Shown here in pieces: positions 50,574-59,481 of a stretch of DNA of 64,000 nucleotides. Made by a program: the position numbers and the translations under genes. Positions within the stretch are counted from its first letter, which is position 1. Each line of letters starts with the position of its first letter. The notes beneath the pieces were generated by a model. That model worked only from the letters and a program-made list of their open reading frames with translations. It had not been told where the DNA came from and did no database searches. The DNA is from Halosolutus halophilus. GTDB lineage: Archaea; Halobacteriota; Halobacteria; Halobacteriales; Natrialbaceae. The DNA lies in the NCBI RefSeq assembly GCF_022869805.1, contig NZ_CP094974.1:4650001-4714000 (forward strand). The letters run 5' to 3'.

Positions 50574-51242
50574 ATGAAGGCAGGAGTGCTCGGCATCGTC
50601 GATGGAACGTTCGACGTCGTCGATTCGTATACCGAGACCGTCACGGCGGCGGAGCAGGAACTCGATCGCTGTCTCGAGATCGATCGCGTGTTTTCACTTC
50701 CGACCGGGGAGATGGCCTTCGCCGGGCGTGCCGCTGCCGACACGCTTACGGACCGGGCCACGACGACGATCGAGGACGGCGAGATTCACGTCACCGAACG
50801 GGCGCGGACCGAGACGAAGTACACCGAATTCGTCGGCGTCCCCGGGGAGTTCGTCGCCGTCGACAGTAGCGACGGCACGTTCGCCTTCGACCTCGTCGCG
50901 GCGGAGACCGACACGAGGATCGAGCGCGCGACGCTGGACCTCGACGGGTTTTTCGCGGCCCACGAGTCGGCGACGCCGTGGAAAGCCGGTTTCTACGGGA
51001 CCGGTGAAAACGGCATGAACGGGGTCCTCCACGGGGCGGACCTGCGGACGAGCCACGATGTGGACGACATCCTCGCGAACTCGAGCCTGAATCAGGTGGG
51101 GCTGTCCTACCGCTACGACGGGACCGACGTGAAGATGACGGCGGCTCGAAGTGGGTACGTGGAGGTCTATCGTCCGTCCGAGTTCGACTCCGGGCAGTAT
51201 CTGGCGTACCTGCGCGAGGAGGTCCTTCCGCACGTCCGTTGA
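50574..51242 (+). CDS. Haloarchaeal hypothetical protein
   Basis: 222 residues from ATG 50574. KAGVLGIVDGTFDVVDSYTE, SLPTGEMAFAGRAAADTL, EFVGVPGEFVAVDSSDGTFA, WKAGFYGTGENGMNGVLHGA and NQVGLSYRYDGTDVKMTAA indicate a soluble alpha/beta protein without a signal peptide. It resembles uncharacterised haloarchaeal proteins, but I cannot name a family. TATA-like GTTATAG lies at about 50540, about 30 bases upstream. Confidence 0.65.
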   Translation: MKAGVLGIVDGTFDVVDSYTETVTAAEQELDRCLEIDRVFSLPTGEMAFAGRAAADTLTDRATTTIEDGEIHVTERARTETKYTEFVGVPGEFVAVDSSDGTFAFDLVAAETDTRIERATLDLDGFFAAHESATPWKAGFYGTGENGMNGVLHGADLRTSHDVDDILANSSLNQVGLSYRYDGTDVKMTAARSGYVEVYRPSEFDSGQYLAYLREEVLPHVR

Positions 51243-51295
51243 GGGCGGTTCGCTGGGACGGCCGCCAGGTCCAGACGGGCCGATCGACGGCTCGA

Positions 51296-51622
51296 TCAGT
51301 CCGAATCCTCGATCTTCTGGCCCCAGAATCCGGGATGTTTCGTCACCGCGACGTCGCCTTCGATTCGCGTCTGGCAGGCCAGTCGGAGTCCGCGGTCGGG
51401 ATCGTGCGGCGGGAACGAGAGTCGCCGCTCCTCCCGATCGGTGGGTTCGCTGACCGCCCCGTCCACCTCGACGGCACAGGTGCCGCAGGTGGCCTTCCCG
51501 CGACAGTTCACGGTATCGGCCATTCCGTTGTGTGGGCTCTCGCCCGCCTCCAGGAGCACGTCGCGGAGGATCTCCCCCGCATCACAGTCGATCTGCCGAT
51601 CGCGGAAGTGAACCGTCGGCAT
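51296..51622 (-). CDS. 2Fe-2S ferredoxin
   Basis: 108 residues. Cluster ligands NCRGKATCGTC (C-x5-C-x2-C spacing, as in adrenodoxin-like ferredoxins) and LACQTRI downstream, within a beta-grasp fold (VHFRDRQIDCDAGEILRDVL). A single-electron carrier; partner unknown. It is distinct from the larger plant-type haloarchaeal ferredoxin, which has a C-x4-C-x2-C site. Confidence 0.88.
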   Translation of the reverse strand: MPTVHFRDRQIDCDAGEILRDVLLEAGESPHNGMADTVNCRGKATCGTCAVEVDGAVSEPTDREERRLSFPPHDPDRGLRLACQTRIEGDVAVTKHPGFWGQKIEDSD

Positions 51623-51751
51623 ACCGGCGAGTACGTGTCGGGTGATCGTATATCTTGCCGGTCGCCGTCGCGGCCATCACCACCGCCGTCCTCGCTGGTA
51701 TCGTCGCCCCGTGGCGCGTTCGACCCCCTCCGCCGGTACCCCCACCGGCGT

Positions 51752-51758
51752 CTTATAT
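51752..51758 (+). promoter_or_regulatory. TATA box of the PEBP lipoprotein gene
   Basis: CTTATAT about 28 bases before GTG 51784; decides the start. Confidence 0.55.
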
Positions 51759-51783
51759 CTGGATCGCGGGCGAAGGAACCCGT

Positions 51784-52455
51784 GTGGCCCGTGTGAAACC
51801 GTCCACGCCTGCACCTGTCACGCGTCGAACGATCGTCGTCGGTCTGGGCGCGCTCGTAACCGGCTGTCTCGACGAGGCAGATGACTCGACCTCGGCCGAA
51901 GACGACGGCACTGACGGTTCGAACGCGACCGACGGTGCCGACGGTAGCGACGGCGAATCGTCCGAAAACGGCGTCGACGCCACCGGCGAAGTAGACCAGA
52001 TCGGCGACCTTGCACTCACGAGCCCGGCGTTCGACGACGGCGATCGGATCCCCGATCGGTACGGCTACGAGGCCGAGAACGTCAATCCGCCGCTGTCGAT
52101 CGAGAACGTTCCCGACGACGCCGAATCGCTCGCCCTGATCGTGGACGATCCGGACGCGGTCGACGCCGCCGGGCAGGTCTGGACGCACTGGCTCGTCTGG
52201 AACGTCCCGCCCGACACGACGACGATTCCGGAGGACTGGGAGGCCGAAGACGCCGCGGAGGGGACGAACGACTTCGGCGAGGTCGGCTACGGGGGGCCAA
52301 ACCCGCCGGACGCGGAACACCGCTACCGGTTCAAACTCTTCGCGCTGGAGACGACGCTCGACCTGTCGTCGGAGACCGACGCCGACGATCTCGCCGAAGC
52401 CATGGACGGTCACGTCGTCGCGGCCACGCAACTCGACGGGGCGTACCCGGCCTGA
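51784..52455 (+). CDS. PEBP/YbhB-type lipoprotein
   Basis: 223 residues from GTG 51784, a start fixed by the TATA box at 51752. VTRRTIVVGLGALVTGC is a Tat/lipobox signal, followed by a long Ser/Asp/Gly linker (about 24-65). The PEBP fold contains DRYGYEAENVNPPLSIENVP, ESLALIVDDPDA, WTHWLVWNVPPDT, FGEVGYGGPNPPDAEHRY and FKLFAL. These small-molecule-binding proteins (Raf kinase inhibitor-like) have unclear roles in archaea. Anchored at the cell surface here. Confidence 0.85.
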   Translation: MARVKPSTPAPVTRRTIVVGLGALVTGCLDEADDSTSAEDDGTDGSNATDGADGSDGESSENGVDATGEVDQIGDLALTSPAFDDGDRIPDRYGYEAENVNPPLSIENVPDDAESLALIVDDPDAVDAAGQVWTHWLVWNVPPDTTTIPEDWEAEDAAEGTNDFGEVGYGGPNPPDAEHRYRFKLFALETTLDLSSETDADDLAEAMDGHVVAATQLDGAYPA

Positions 52456-52535
52456 GTACTCGGGTCCGATCGCCAACGCGTGTTCCCGACTGGTGAACGC
52501 TCAACGGTTTTCCGTCACACCGCCGTACTGGCCGT

Positions 52536-53396
52536 GTGAGCCGCGACACCATCGCAAACGAGAGCGACACGTTCGAGATCGGCGAAACGACCGTCCATCG
52601 GCTCGGGTTCGGGGCGATGCGCCTCTGTGGCGACGAGATCATCGGCCCGCCCGAGGACGAGGAGCGAGCACGCGAGGTACTTCGGCAGGCGATCGACCTG
52701 GGAGTCGACTTCGTCGACACGGCCGACTCCTACGGTCCCGGCGTGAGCGAACGCCTCATCGGCGAGACGATCGGTGACGCCGACGACGTGCTGGTCGCGA
52801 CGAAGGCCGGCCTCCTTCGCAACCGATCGGGCGAGTGGATCGCCCACGGCGACCCGGACTACATCCGGAACCAGGTGCTGGCGTCGCTCGATCGGCTCCG
52901 GACCGACGCCATCGACCTCTACCAGTTCCACCGACCCGACCCCGATACCCCGTTCGAGGACTCCATCCGGACGTTCGGCGAACTCCAGGACGACGGCCTC
53001 GTCCGGACCGTCGGCGTCAGCAACGTCTCCGTCGAGCAACTCGAGACGGCCCGCGAGCACGTCGACGTCGCCACCGTCCAGAACCGGTACAACGTGGCCG
53101 ATCGGTCGAACGCCGACGTGCTCGAGGTCTGTGCGGAACACGACATCGGATTCATTCCGTGGGCACCGATCGACGGCGACGACCTCGCGGAACACGGCAC
53201 CCTCCTCGACGACGTCGCCGAGGATCACGACGCGTCCCGGCGACAGGTCGCGCTGGCGTGGCTGCTCGAGCGATCGGACGTCGTCCTCCCGATCCCGGGG
53301 ACGTCGGATCCGGCCCACCTCGAGTCGAACCTCGCGGCCTCGCAGGTGTCGCTGACCGACGACGAGGTACAGCGGATCACCGAGTCGGCGGACTGA
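52536..53396 (+). CDS. Aldo/keto reductase, second copy
   Basis: 286 residues from GTG 52536. AKR motifs: RLGFGAMRLCGDEI, LGVDFVDTADSYGPGVSERL, VLVATKAGLLRN, LYQFHRPDPDTPFEDSIRTF, LVRTVGVSNVSVEQLETARE, VATVQNRYNVADRSNADVL and VVLPIPGTSDPAHLESN. It belongs to a different AKR subgroup (YdbC/AKR11-like) from the gene at 49278, so not a recent duplicate. Substrate unknown. Confidence 0.92.
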   Translation: MSRDTIANESDTFEIGETTVHRLGFGAMRLCGDEIIGPPEDEERAREVLRQAIDLGVDFVDTADSYGPGVSERLIGETIGDADDVLVATKAGLLRNRSGEWIAHGDPDYIRNQVLASLDRLRTDAIDLYQFHRPDPDTPFEDSIRTFGELQDDGLVRTVGVSNVSVEQLETAREHVDVATVQNRYNVADRSNADVLEVCAEHDIGFIPWAPIDGDDLAEHGTLLDDVAEDHDASRRQVALAWLLERSDVVLPIPGTSDPAHLESNLAASQVSLTDDEVQRITESAD

Positions 53397-53466
53397 TTCC
53401 TCGCGGATTGCGAGTCTCGCGTCTCGGCCGTCGAACCGATCCTCCGCCGTCCGCACACCGCTCGCG

Positions 53467-54755
53467 TCAGCCGCCGAACCGACCGGCGATGCGGTGCGTG
53501 AGGTCGGTGAGGTAGATCGATCCCCAGACCGCGGCGACGGCGGCACCGACGACGTCGTAGACGAGGTCGACGATCGTATCGGTTATCCCGTGCTGGGCGA
53601 GGACCGCGTCGAGACCGAGCAGGGCGGCACTCTGGTCGATGCCGAACTCCATGAGTTCCCAGAGGACGCCGAACGCCAGCACGAACACGAGGATGAACGC
53701 GACCAGCATCGTCGTCGGGAAGAACACGTCGTCCGTGTGGAGGTCGATCGCCCGAACGACGGCGTAGCCCCCCGCAGCGACGATCGTCGCGGAGATCGTG
53801 TTGTCAGGCTGTCCCACGGGCCGACGAACCCGTACAGACCCGCCGATCCGAGGGCGTGCAGGAAGACGGCCGCCGTCAGCCAGAAGACGAGTTCTGGCTC
53901 GAGGGGCAGCCGGTAGTCCCGCTCGAGGACGGCGGGGAGGAACGTGATCGCCAGCGCGATCGCCCCGTTCGCGATCGTCGTCAGGTCGCGGGCGACGACC
54001 CCGTAACAGAGCACCAGCACGAGGGCCGCCTGCATCGTCCGGGAGAGCCGCCTCACGGTCCGTTCGGGCACGTCCAGCCGATCGCGGACCAGCGACGGGA
54101 CGGGATCCGGCTCCGAGTCGGGCGCGGATCGCTGCGGTTCGGACGGATCTTCCGACGACCCCTCGGCGACGCGCTCCGTCGTGGACCGACCGTACCGATC
54201 GAAGACGACGCCGGCGAACAGTCCGGCGACCGCGGCGTAGGCGAAGTCGTACATCATCGCCCGATTGGCCGCGTCCTGCGATCGCCCGTCCAGCACGTAG
54301 GCCGTGCCGAACGCGACGTCCGAGACCCACTGGGCGACGTTCCACGCGCCGGCGACGGCGAGCGTCGTGAGTACGACGAACGCGATCGCGAACGCGTGGT
54401 TCATCCGCACCGCCGTGAAGCGATCGATCTCGACGGCGACGACGAGCGCGACCGCGGCGACGGCGACGTAGACGGCGATGGTCGTCAGGAACGACTCGCC
54501 GAGGACCGTCGCGTCGACGACGGGAACCAGGACGAGCACCAGCAGTTCCCAGGACGGCAGCGCGAGCGGATCCCGGAACGCGGCCACCGGGGCCAGCACG
54601 ATCGCGATCGCGATCCCGGTGAAGGCGAACCAGCGGTACGACGCCGCGAGGGCGTAGTTGACTGCCAGCGCGGCGAGGATTGCCGTGACGAGCCACCCCA
54701 CCACCGCGTTTCGCTGCGGATCGTCGACCATCCCACCGAGTCGGGCGTCGGCCAT
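53467..54755 (-). pseudogene. YjdF/DUF2238-like membrane protein, frameshifted
   Basis: The frame from ATG 54755 encodes about ten membrane helices (WLVTAILAALAVNYALAASY ... ALVLVLCYGVVARDL ... LVFWLTAAVFLHALGSAGLY) to GFVGPWDSL, then becomes nonsense. A different frame resumes exactly there (DNTISATIVAAGGYAVVRAI ... FVLAFGVLWELMEFGID ... GAAVAAVWGSIYLTDLTHRI). Loss of one base near 53803-53809 explains it. The GVLWELMEFG motif is typical of YjdF/DUF2238 proteins. Either recently inactivated or an assembly error; all else is intact. Confidence 0.7.
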
Positions 54756-54907
54756 GCGCCTCGCTACGTGCTGGAACGCCTAAACGCGCGACCTCGTCTA
54801 TTAGGGGGTCGCATACCCGGCGCGTCTCGACACGTGGGTTACTCGACCTGCGATCCGATCGGTTCGCCGGTCAACCCCATCGGTCGCCCTCCCGGCTACC
54901 GCCTCGC

Positions 54908-55087
54908 TCACTCGTCGACGAACACCGTCTTCAGGCGGCTTCCACAGTTCGGACAACAGAGCGTCTGCCACTTCGTCGGATCGAGTCCACCCATCGTCTT
55001 CGTTCGGCGGGCGTCCTCGAAGGCGAGCACGGCCCCGCAAGTGTCACACTCGAACTCCTCCCCGGTCTCGTCGTCGTGACTGGACAT
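54908..55087 (-). CDS. 59-residue zinc-ribbon protein
   Basis: ATG 55087 to TGA 54908. ECDTCGAVLAFEDARRTKTM and LCCPNCGSRLKTVFVDE give a four-cysteine zinc ribbon (CDTC, CPNC) and an additional cysteine. The N-terminus is acidic. Typical of small haloarchaeal zinc proteins of unknown function. Confidence 0.72.
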   Translation of the reverse strand: MSSHDDETGEEFECDTCGAVLAFEDARRTKTMGGLDPTKWQTLCCPNCGSRLKTVFVDE

Positions 55088-55171
55088 CGACGTTCGAGAC
55101 GGTACGGAACGGTCGGTGATAGCGTTACCTGCGGCGGGTCGATTTTAGGGGCTGGACGCCGACGATCGCGT

Positions 55172-55510
55172 ATGGGCTACGACACCGCGTCGAAGACGGA
55201 CGTCGACTCCGTCGTCCCCGAGGAGTGGGGCGGCATGTGGTTCCTGAAGGGCGCGCTCGACACCGACGAACTGGGCTTGACGGTGCTCGAACTCGAACCA
55301 GGCGGCAAGGGAAAAGAACACGACGAGACCGAGAGTGGACAGGAGGAGGCCTACTACGTCGTCGAGGGAACCGTCGAGGTCGAACTCGCAGACGAGACGG
55401 TCTCGCTCGAGGCCGAGGAGGCGATCCGTCTCGATCCCGACGAACGCCGCCAGATCCACAACCGCGGCGACGATCGAGCCACACTCCTGCTGGTCGGCGC
55501 ACCGCTCTGA
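55172..55510 (+). CDS. Cupin-domain protein
   Basis: 112 residues, single beta-barrel. The cupin motifs are GGKGKEHDETESGQEEAYYV (His plus Glu metal ligands), VVEGTVEVELADETV and IRLDPDERRQIHNRG (second His). The protein is soluble and small, suggesting metal-dependent binding or isomerisation of a small acid. TATA-like GATTTTAGG lies about 29 bases upstream. The 3' end abuts an IS605-type hairpin. Confidence 0.85.
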   Translation: MGYDTASKTDVDSVVPEEWGGMWFLKGALDTDELGLTVLELEPGGKGKEHDETESGQEEAYYVVEGTVEVELADETVSLEAEEAIRLDPDERRQIHNRGDDRATLLLVGAPL

Positions 55511-55560
55511 CATCCTCCCACGGCTAACGCCGTGGGGATCCCCTACTGGGGCTGTATCCA
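55511..55560. repeat. Solo hairpin typical of IS200/IS605-TnpB element ends
   Basis: CATCCTCCCACGGC..GCCGTGGGGATCCC: an 8-bp stem CCCACGGC (55517-55524)/GCCGTGGG (55529-55536) with loop TAAC. From memory this is the characteristic end hairpin of haloarchaeal IS1341/TnpB elements. No TnpA or TnpB is adjacent. Confidence 0.6.
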
Positions 55561-55675
55561 CGGTAACCCGTCGTGCAGCACTGACGAACCGGTTGCCGCC
55601 CGTTCGCCGACCGATCGACCGATCGCCCGCCGGACACGACGGAAGAGTGATGCGTTCGTGTGGGAACACTTGGAT

Positions 55676-56536
55676 ATGGTCGCAGTCGACGACGTCGATC
55701 TCGAGCACGGGCTGGCCCGGGTCAACGGGGTCAAACTCCACTACGTCACCGCCGGCGACGCCGGCGGCCCGCCGCTGGTCCTGCTCCACGGCTGGCCCCA
55801 GACCTGGTACGAGTGGCGCGAGGTCATCCCGGATCTCGCACAGGAATACACCGTCATCGCCCCCGATCTCCGCGGTCTGGGCGACTCCGGCACGCCCCGA
55901 TCGGGCTACGACAAGGACACCGTCGCGACCGACGTCCGGGAACTCGTCGACCACCTCGGGCACGACCGAGTCTTCCTCGTCGGCCACGACTGGGGGATGG
56001 CGACGGCCTACGCCTACGCCGCCCAGTACCGCGACGAGGTGTGCGCGCTGGCCGTCCTCGACGCCGGACTCCCCGGGATCAACGAGGAGCACAAGCGACA
56101 GCTGTGGCACACCCGCTTTCACAGCGTCCCCGACCTGCCCGAGCAACTCGTCGCCGGCAGGGAGCGACTGTACCTCTCGTGGTTCTTCAAGGAGGGCGCG
56201 TACGATCCGTCGGCGATCGACGCCGACGCCCGCGAGGAGTACGCCCGCTGTTACTCCCAGCCGGGCGGACTCCGCGGCGGGTTCGAGTACTACCGCGCCT
56301 ACGACGCCGACGCCGAAAATAACCGGCACCACGCCGAGGACCCGCTCGAAATTCCCGTCCTCGCGCTGGGCGGGACGGAGTCCTTCGGGGACCTGCCGAT
56401 CCGGGACATGCAGGCTGTCGCCGACGACGTCGACGGCGAGGTGGTCGATCGAGCCGGCCACTGGATCCCCGAGGAGCGGCCGGAGTATCTGGTCGATCGG
56501 GTACTCTCCTTCTTCGAAGCCGCGTCGTCGCCGTAA
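55676..56536 (+). CDS. Alpha/beta hydrolase, epoxide-hydrolase-like
   Basis: 286 residues from ATG 55676. VLLHGWPQTWYEWREVIPDL (oxyanion HGWP motif), IAPDLRGLGDSGTPRSGYDK, FLVGHDWGMATAYAYAAQY (nucleophile Asp in G-H-D-W-G, as in epoxide and haloalkane hydrolases), and the late catalytic GHWIPEERPEYLV (His). The Asp nucleophile favours epoxide or haloalkane hydrolysis over esterase activity. Transcribed alone, after a cupin gene. Confidence 0.88.
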   Translation: MVAVDDVDLEHGLARVNGVKLHYVTAGDAGGPPLVLLHGWPQTWYEWREVIPDLAQEYTVIAPDLRGLGDSGTPRSGYDKDTVATDVRELVDHLGHDRVFLVGHDWGMATAYAYAAQYRDEVCALAVLDAGLPGINEEHKRQLWHTRFHSVPDLPEQLVAGRERLYLSWFFKEGAYDPSAIDADAREEYARCYSQPGGLRGGFEYYRAYDADAENNRHHAEDPLEIPVLALGGTESFGDLPIRDMQAVADDVDGEVVDRAGHWIPEERPEYLVDRVLSFFEAASSP

Positions 56537-56570
56537 GAACCGACGCCGCGAGCGACCTGCGGACGATCGA

Positions 56571-57326
56571 TCACTGGCTCACGTACCCGCCGTCGATCAC
56601 CATCGTCTCACCCGTGACGAAGGAACTATCCGCCGAACAGAGCCACACGGCGGCGTCGCCGATCTCCTCGGGTTCGCCCAGCCGTCCCATCGGTGTCGCG
56701 GCGATCGCCTGCTCGACGTTGCCGTCCGCTTCGGACGATCGCTCGACCATCGGCGTGTCGATGACGCCGGGACAGATGACGTTGACGCGGACGCCCTCGC
56801 CGCTGTACTCCAGGGCGGCCGCCCGGGTCAGGCCGACCACGCCGTGCTTGCTGGCGACGTAGGGACTTAGTTCCGGGAAGCCGACGACGCCGGCGATCGA
56901 GGACGTGTTGACGATCGCACCGCCGCCGCTCTCCAGTATCGCCGGAATCTCCGCTCGCAAGCCCAGGAACACGCCCTTGAGGTTGACGTCGATCACTCGC
57001 TCCCAGTTGTCCAGCGGCTGCTCGCTTGCGGGTCCGCTGGCCCCTTCGATGCCCGCGTTGTTGAACGCGAAGTCGAGTCGACCGTAGGTATCGACTGCCG
57101 TCTCGACCATCGCCTGGACGTCCGCCCGCTCGCTGACGTCCGTCTCGACGAACGTCGCCTCTCCGCCCATCGCTTCGAGTTCGTCGACCGTCTCCTCCCC
57201 GTCTTCGACGTTGACGTCCGCGACGACCACGCGCGCTCCTTCCTCGACGAACCGCGAGGCTGCCGCGCGGCCGATACCGGTACTCGCGCCCGTTACGATC
57301 GCTACCGCGTTGTCGATTCCATCCAT
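56571..57326 (-). CDS. Short-chain dehydrogenase/reductase
   Basis: 251 residues from ATG 57326. Classical SDR: VTGASTGIGRAAASRFVEEG (cofactor), VVADVNVEDGEE (Asp, NAD-preferring), NNAGIEGASGPAS, IVNTSSIAGVVGFPELSPYVASKHG (catalytic Ser-Tyr-Lys), VNVICPGVIDTPMVERS and GETMVIDGGYV. An alcohol or sugar oxidoreductase of unknown substrate. Convergent with the alpha/beta hydrolase gene (34 bases apart). Confidence 0.9.
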   Translation of the reverse strand: MDGIDNAVAIVTGASTGIGRAAASRFVEEGARVVVADVNVEDGEETVDELEAMGGEATFVETDVSERADVQAMVETAVDTYGRLDFAFNNAGIEGASGPASEQPLDNWERVIDVNLKGVFLGLRAEIPAILESGGGAIVNTSSIAGVVGFPELSPYVASKHGVVGLTRAAALEYSGEGVRVNVICPGVIDTPMVERSSEADGNVEQAIAATPMGRLGEPEEIGDAAVWLCSADSSFVTGETMVIDGGYVSQ

Positions 57327-57455
57327 TGTCGTTTCGTCCGTACCCAACCCGCGTCGAGTACGATCGGTACTTGGAGCAGCACTCGCATAACGCCAGTCGG
57401 TATGTTCGAGTACTGATAACCAGGTGTCGTTACGTTCGCGATGACGCTGCGGGAC

Positions 57456-57479
57456 GTCCGGGTGCGAGAATCGAACCCG
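57456..57479. repeat. 24-bp copy of the tRNA-His 3' end
   Basis: Identical to 57550-57573, the 3' end of minus-strand tRNA-His, and placed on its 3' side. Only 70 bases separate the copies. A remnant attachment site after loss of an integrated element is likely. Confidence 0.8.
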
Positions 57480-57549
57480 ACTGCGAGACCCGCTCACGCT
57501 CGTCTCGCGTTCCGGCTTTTCCGCTCCTCGTGGTACTCGTCGCGAAAAA

Positions 57550-57622
57550 GTCCGGGTGCGAGAATCGAACCCGCGTCTCAGCCTCCACAAGGCTGAAGGA
57601 TAACCACTACCCCAACCCGGAC
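57550..57622 (-). tRNA. tRNA-His (anticodon GTG)
   Basis: Minus-strand 73 nt. Extra G at position -1 pairs with the C discriminator (GTCCGGGT/ACCCGGAC), the histidine identity element. Anticodon stem CAGCC/GGCTG with loop TTGTGGA gives GTG. T-arm GCGGGTTCGATTCTCGC. No intron. Confidence 0.95.
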
Positions 57623-57788
57623 ACGCGTACACCTCACTCTACAGGCGGATGGCCTCAAATACGTTACGACTCGGGGACGGGGGTGTGCGACTCCGTACCG
57701 CGGGATTTCACCCGCCCGATCGCCTCTCAGCACCGTCGCCCCGCGACCGGGACGCTTTTCGGCCCGAACCCCGTAGCACCGCCAACGC

Positions 57789-58244
57789 GTGGCCATCACC
57801 GACAAGATCTACGTCAAGAACCACCGCCAGCTCAGCTCCCAGCTCGAGACGAACATCCCCAAGGGCGCGTTCAAAGGGGCGACGCTGGACATGCTCTTCC
57901 GCGGCGACGGCCTCGAGAAACTCGACGACACGACTCGCGATCGGGTGCTCGACTTCGCGGAGGACTTCCTCGACTGTGACTGCGACAACAACCCCTACTG
58001 TGGCTGCCCGGAACGGAAGTTCGTTCAGTACTTACTGGAGTTGCGCGCACAGGGGCTCGGCCCGGACGCGATCGTCGACGTGATGACCGACGACTACATG
58101 GTGTACGCCTACCCCGGCGACATCCTCTCCTTTCTCGACGACGGCGTTCGAACGCTCGAAGCGGCCGAATCCCTCGCTCGCGTCGACGGGGACACCGACA
58201 AGGCCGACGAGATTCGCCAGTCGAAACGGGATCTCGCGCGGTAA
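57789..58244 (+). CDS. Haloarchaeal DUF5814-like protein
   Basis: 151 residues from GTG 57789. AITDKIYVKNHRQLSSQLET, NIPKGAFKGATLDMLFRGDG, DFLDCDCDNNPYCGCPERKF (four cysteines, possible metal site) and MTDDYMVYAYPGDILSFLDD form a strongly conserved haloarchaeal family that I recall as DUF5814. Found in nearly all Halobacteria as a helicase-associated or stand-alone unit; function unknown. Confidence 0.75.
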   Translation: MAITDKIYVKNHRQLSSQLETNIPKGAFKGATLDMLFRGDGLEKLDDTTRDRVLDFAEDFLDCDCDNNPYCGCPERKFVQYLLELRAQGLGPDAIVDVMTDDYMVYAYPGDILSFLDDGVRTLEAAESLARVDGDTDKADEIRQSKRDLAR

Positions 58245-58333
58245 CGCGAACGGGATCGCTGGATCGATCGCGCACTGACTAGTCTGCGCCTGCGCTCGTC
58301 CCGCCGCGACGCTGTCAGTCTACCGGCTACCGG

Positions 58334-58747
58334 TTACCGAAGCTGTGACGGGCCGTCGGCCTCGTCGAGGTCGTCGAGCAAGAGCACCTCGTTTTCTTCG
58401 TCCTCGAGACGGTCCTGGAGGTCGTTGACGTAGGCCTTGTACTCGTCGAGTTGCTCCCGGAGGTGGTCGGCCTCGAGTTCGAGCCGTTCGTGTTCCCGGA
58501 TGAAGCTCTTCGGGACCTCGATGGTCGGCGGGAACGTGAGGTCCTCGCCCCTTTCGCCCTCGCCACCTGCCGCCTCGAGGTCGGCCTCCGGCACGACGGC
58601 GACCTGCCCGTCGTGTTCGACGAGTTGGTCGACGTAGTCCCGGAAGACCGCGGACAACGAGATGTCGCGCTCTTCGGCGATGTCCTGGAGCGCCTCGAAC
58701 GCGTCCTCGTTCACGCGAAACGAGATCGTCTTGTTCTTGTTGCCCAT
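58334..58747 (-). CDS. Ribbon-helix-helix protein with coiled-coil
   Basis: 137 residues. NKTISFRVNEDAFEALQDIA and SLSAVFRDYVDQLVE form a CopG-like ribbon-helix-helix DNA-binding unit (residues 3-45), then a polar linker and a C-terminal coiled-coil (HERLELEADHLREQLDEYKA). A dimeric DNA-binding protein with an added oligomerisation helix, conserved in haloarchaea. It lies 97 bases from rpap3 and may be autoregulated; no toxin partner is seen. Confidence 0.82.
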   Translation of the reverse strand: MGNKNKTISFRVNEDAFEALQDIAEERDISLSAVFRDYVDQLVEHDGQVAVVPEADLEAAGGEGERGEDLTFPPTIEVPKSFIREHERLELEADHLREQLDEYKAYVNDLQDRLEDEENEVLLLDDLDEADGPSQLR

Positions 58748-58844
58748 TGGTAGGTCTAGTCGACCATCGTCACACTTAACAGTTTGTCCGACGCTCGCAC
58801 TCCGAAAAACCGCAGGCTGCGGGTGGTTCGTGGTTCGGATGGCG

Positions 58845-59480
58845 TCAGTTCGGTTCCGCCGTCGCCTCGACGTCCTCGAGGCTCTCGAGCGCCTGAATCA
58901 CGTCGCGGCGGTAGTTCTCGACCGGCGAGTCGTACTGCTCGCGAGCCATCTGGGCGTACTCGTTCGTGGGGTGGGTCGACCCGCTCTCGGGTGCTTCCTG
59001 TTCGGCTTCCCACTCGTCGAACGCCTCGATCCGATCGAGCGTGCGTTCGGCGGTTTCGACGACCCAGCGGTCGCGGGTGTCGTCGTCGACGACGGCGATC
59101 GATTCGGGTCGTACGGAGACGTTGACGGTGCCGTCGTCCGTCTCGTAGGTGCGGGGTTTGCCGACGATGGAGACGTACGCCGGCGGCTCCGTGTCGCGGA
59201 GGACCGAGGCGGCCTCGGGCTGGTACTGGCCGGCGTAGACGAAGTACGTCCCCGTCGGATCGACGACGCGGCCGCGCCAGTACTCGCTGTCTTCGCCGAC
59301 GTCCTCGGTCTCGGTCAGAGTGCCGACGATGAACACGCGGTTCGCGCGATCGCCCGTCGGGAGGAGCGCGTAGTTGGGCGCGCGCTCGTCGTCGCTCTCT
59401 TTGAAGGCGTACGTCGAGTCGTTGAATTCGGAGGCGAAGACGCGGCGGGCGACTTCGCGGGTGAGTTCTGCCTGGCTCAT
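58845..59480 (-). CDS. rpap3: RPA-associated protein Rpap3
   Basis: 211 residues. AELTREVARRVFASEFNDST, the OB-like core RVFIVGTLTETEDVGEDSEY, RGRVVDPTGTYFVYAGQYQP and AYVSIVGKPRTYETDDG match the COG3390 family of RPA partners. In Haloferax the protein works with Rpa3 in DNA repair, and the two genes form an operon as here: rpap3 starts one base after the rpa3 stop. The C-terminal 70 residues are a helical acidic tail. Confidence 0.92.
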   Translation of the reverse strand: MSQAELTREVARRVFASEFNDSTYAFKESDDERAPNYALLPTGDRANRVFIVGTLTETEDVGEDSEYWRGRVVDPTGTYFVYAGQYQPEAASVLRDTEPPAYVSIVGKPRTYETDDGTVNVSVRPESIAVVDDDTRDRWVVETAERTLDRIEAFDEWEAEQEAPESGSTHPTNEYAQMAREQYDSPVENYRRDVIQALESLEDVEATAEPN

Positions 59481-59481
59481 G

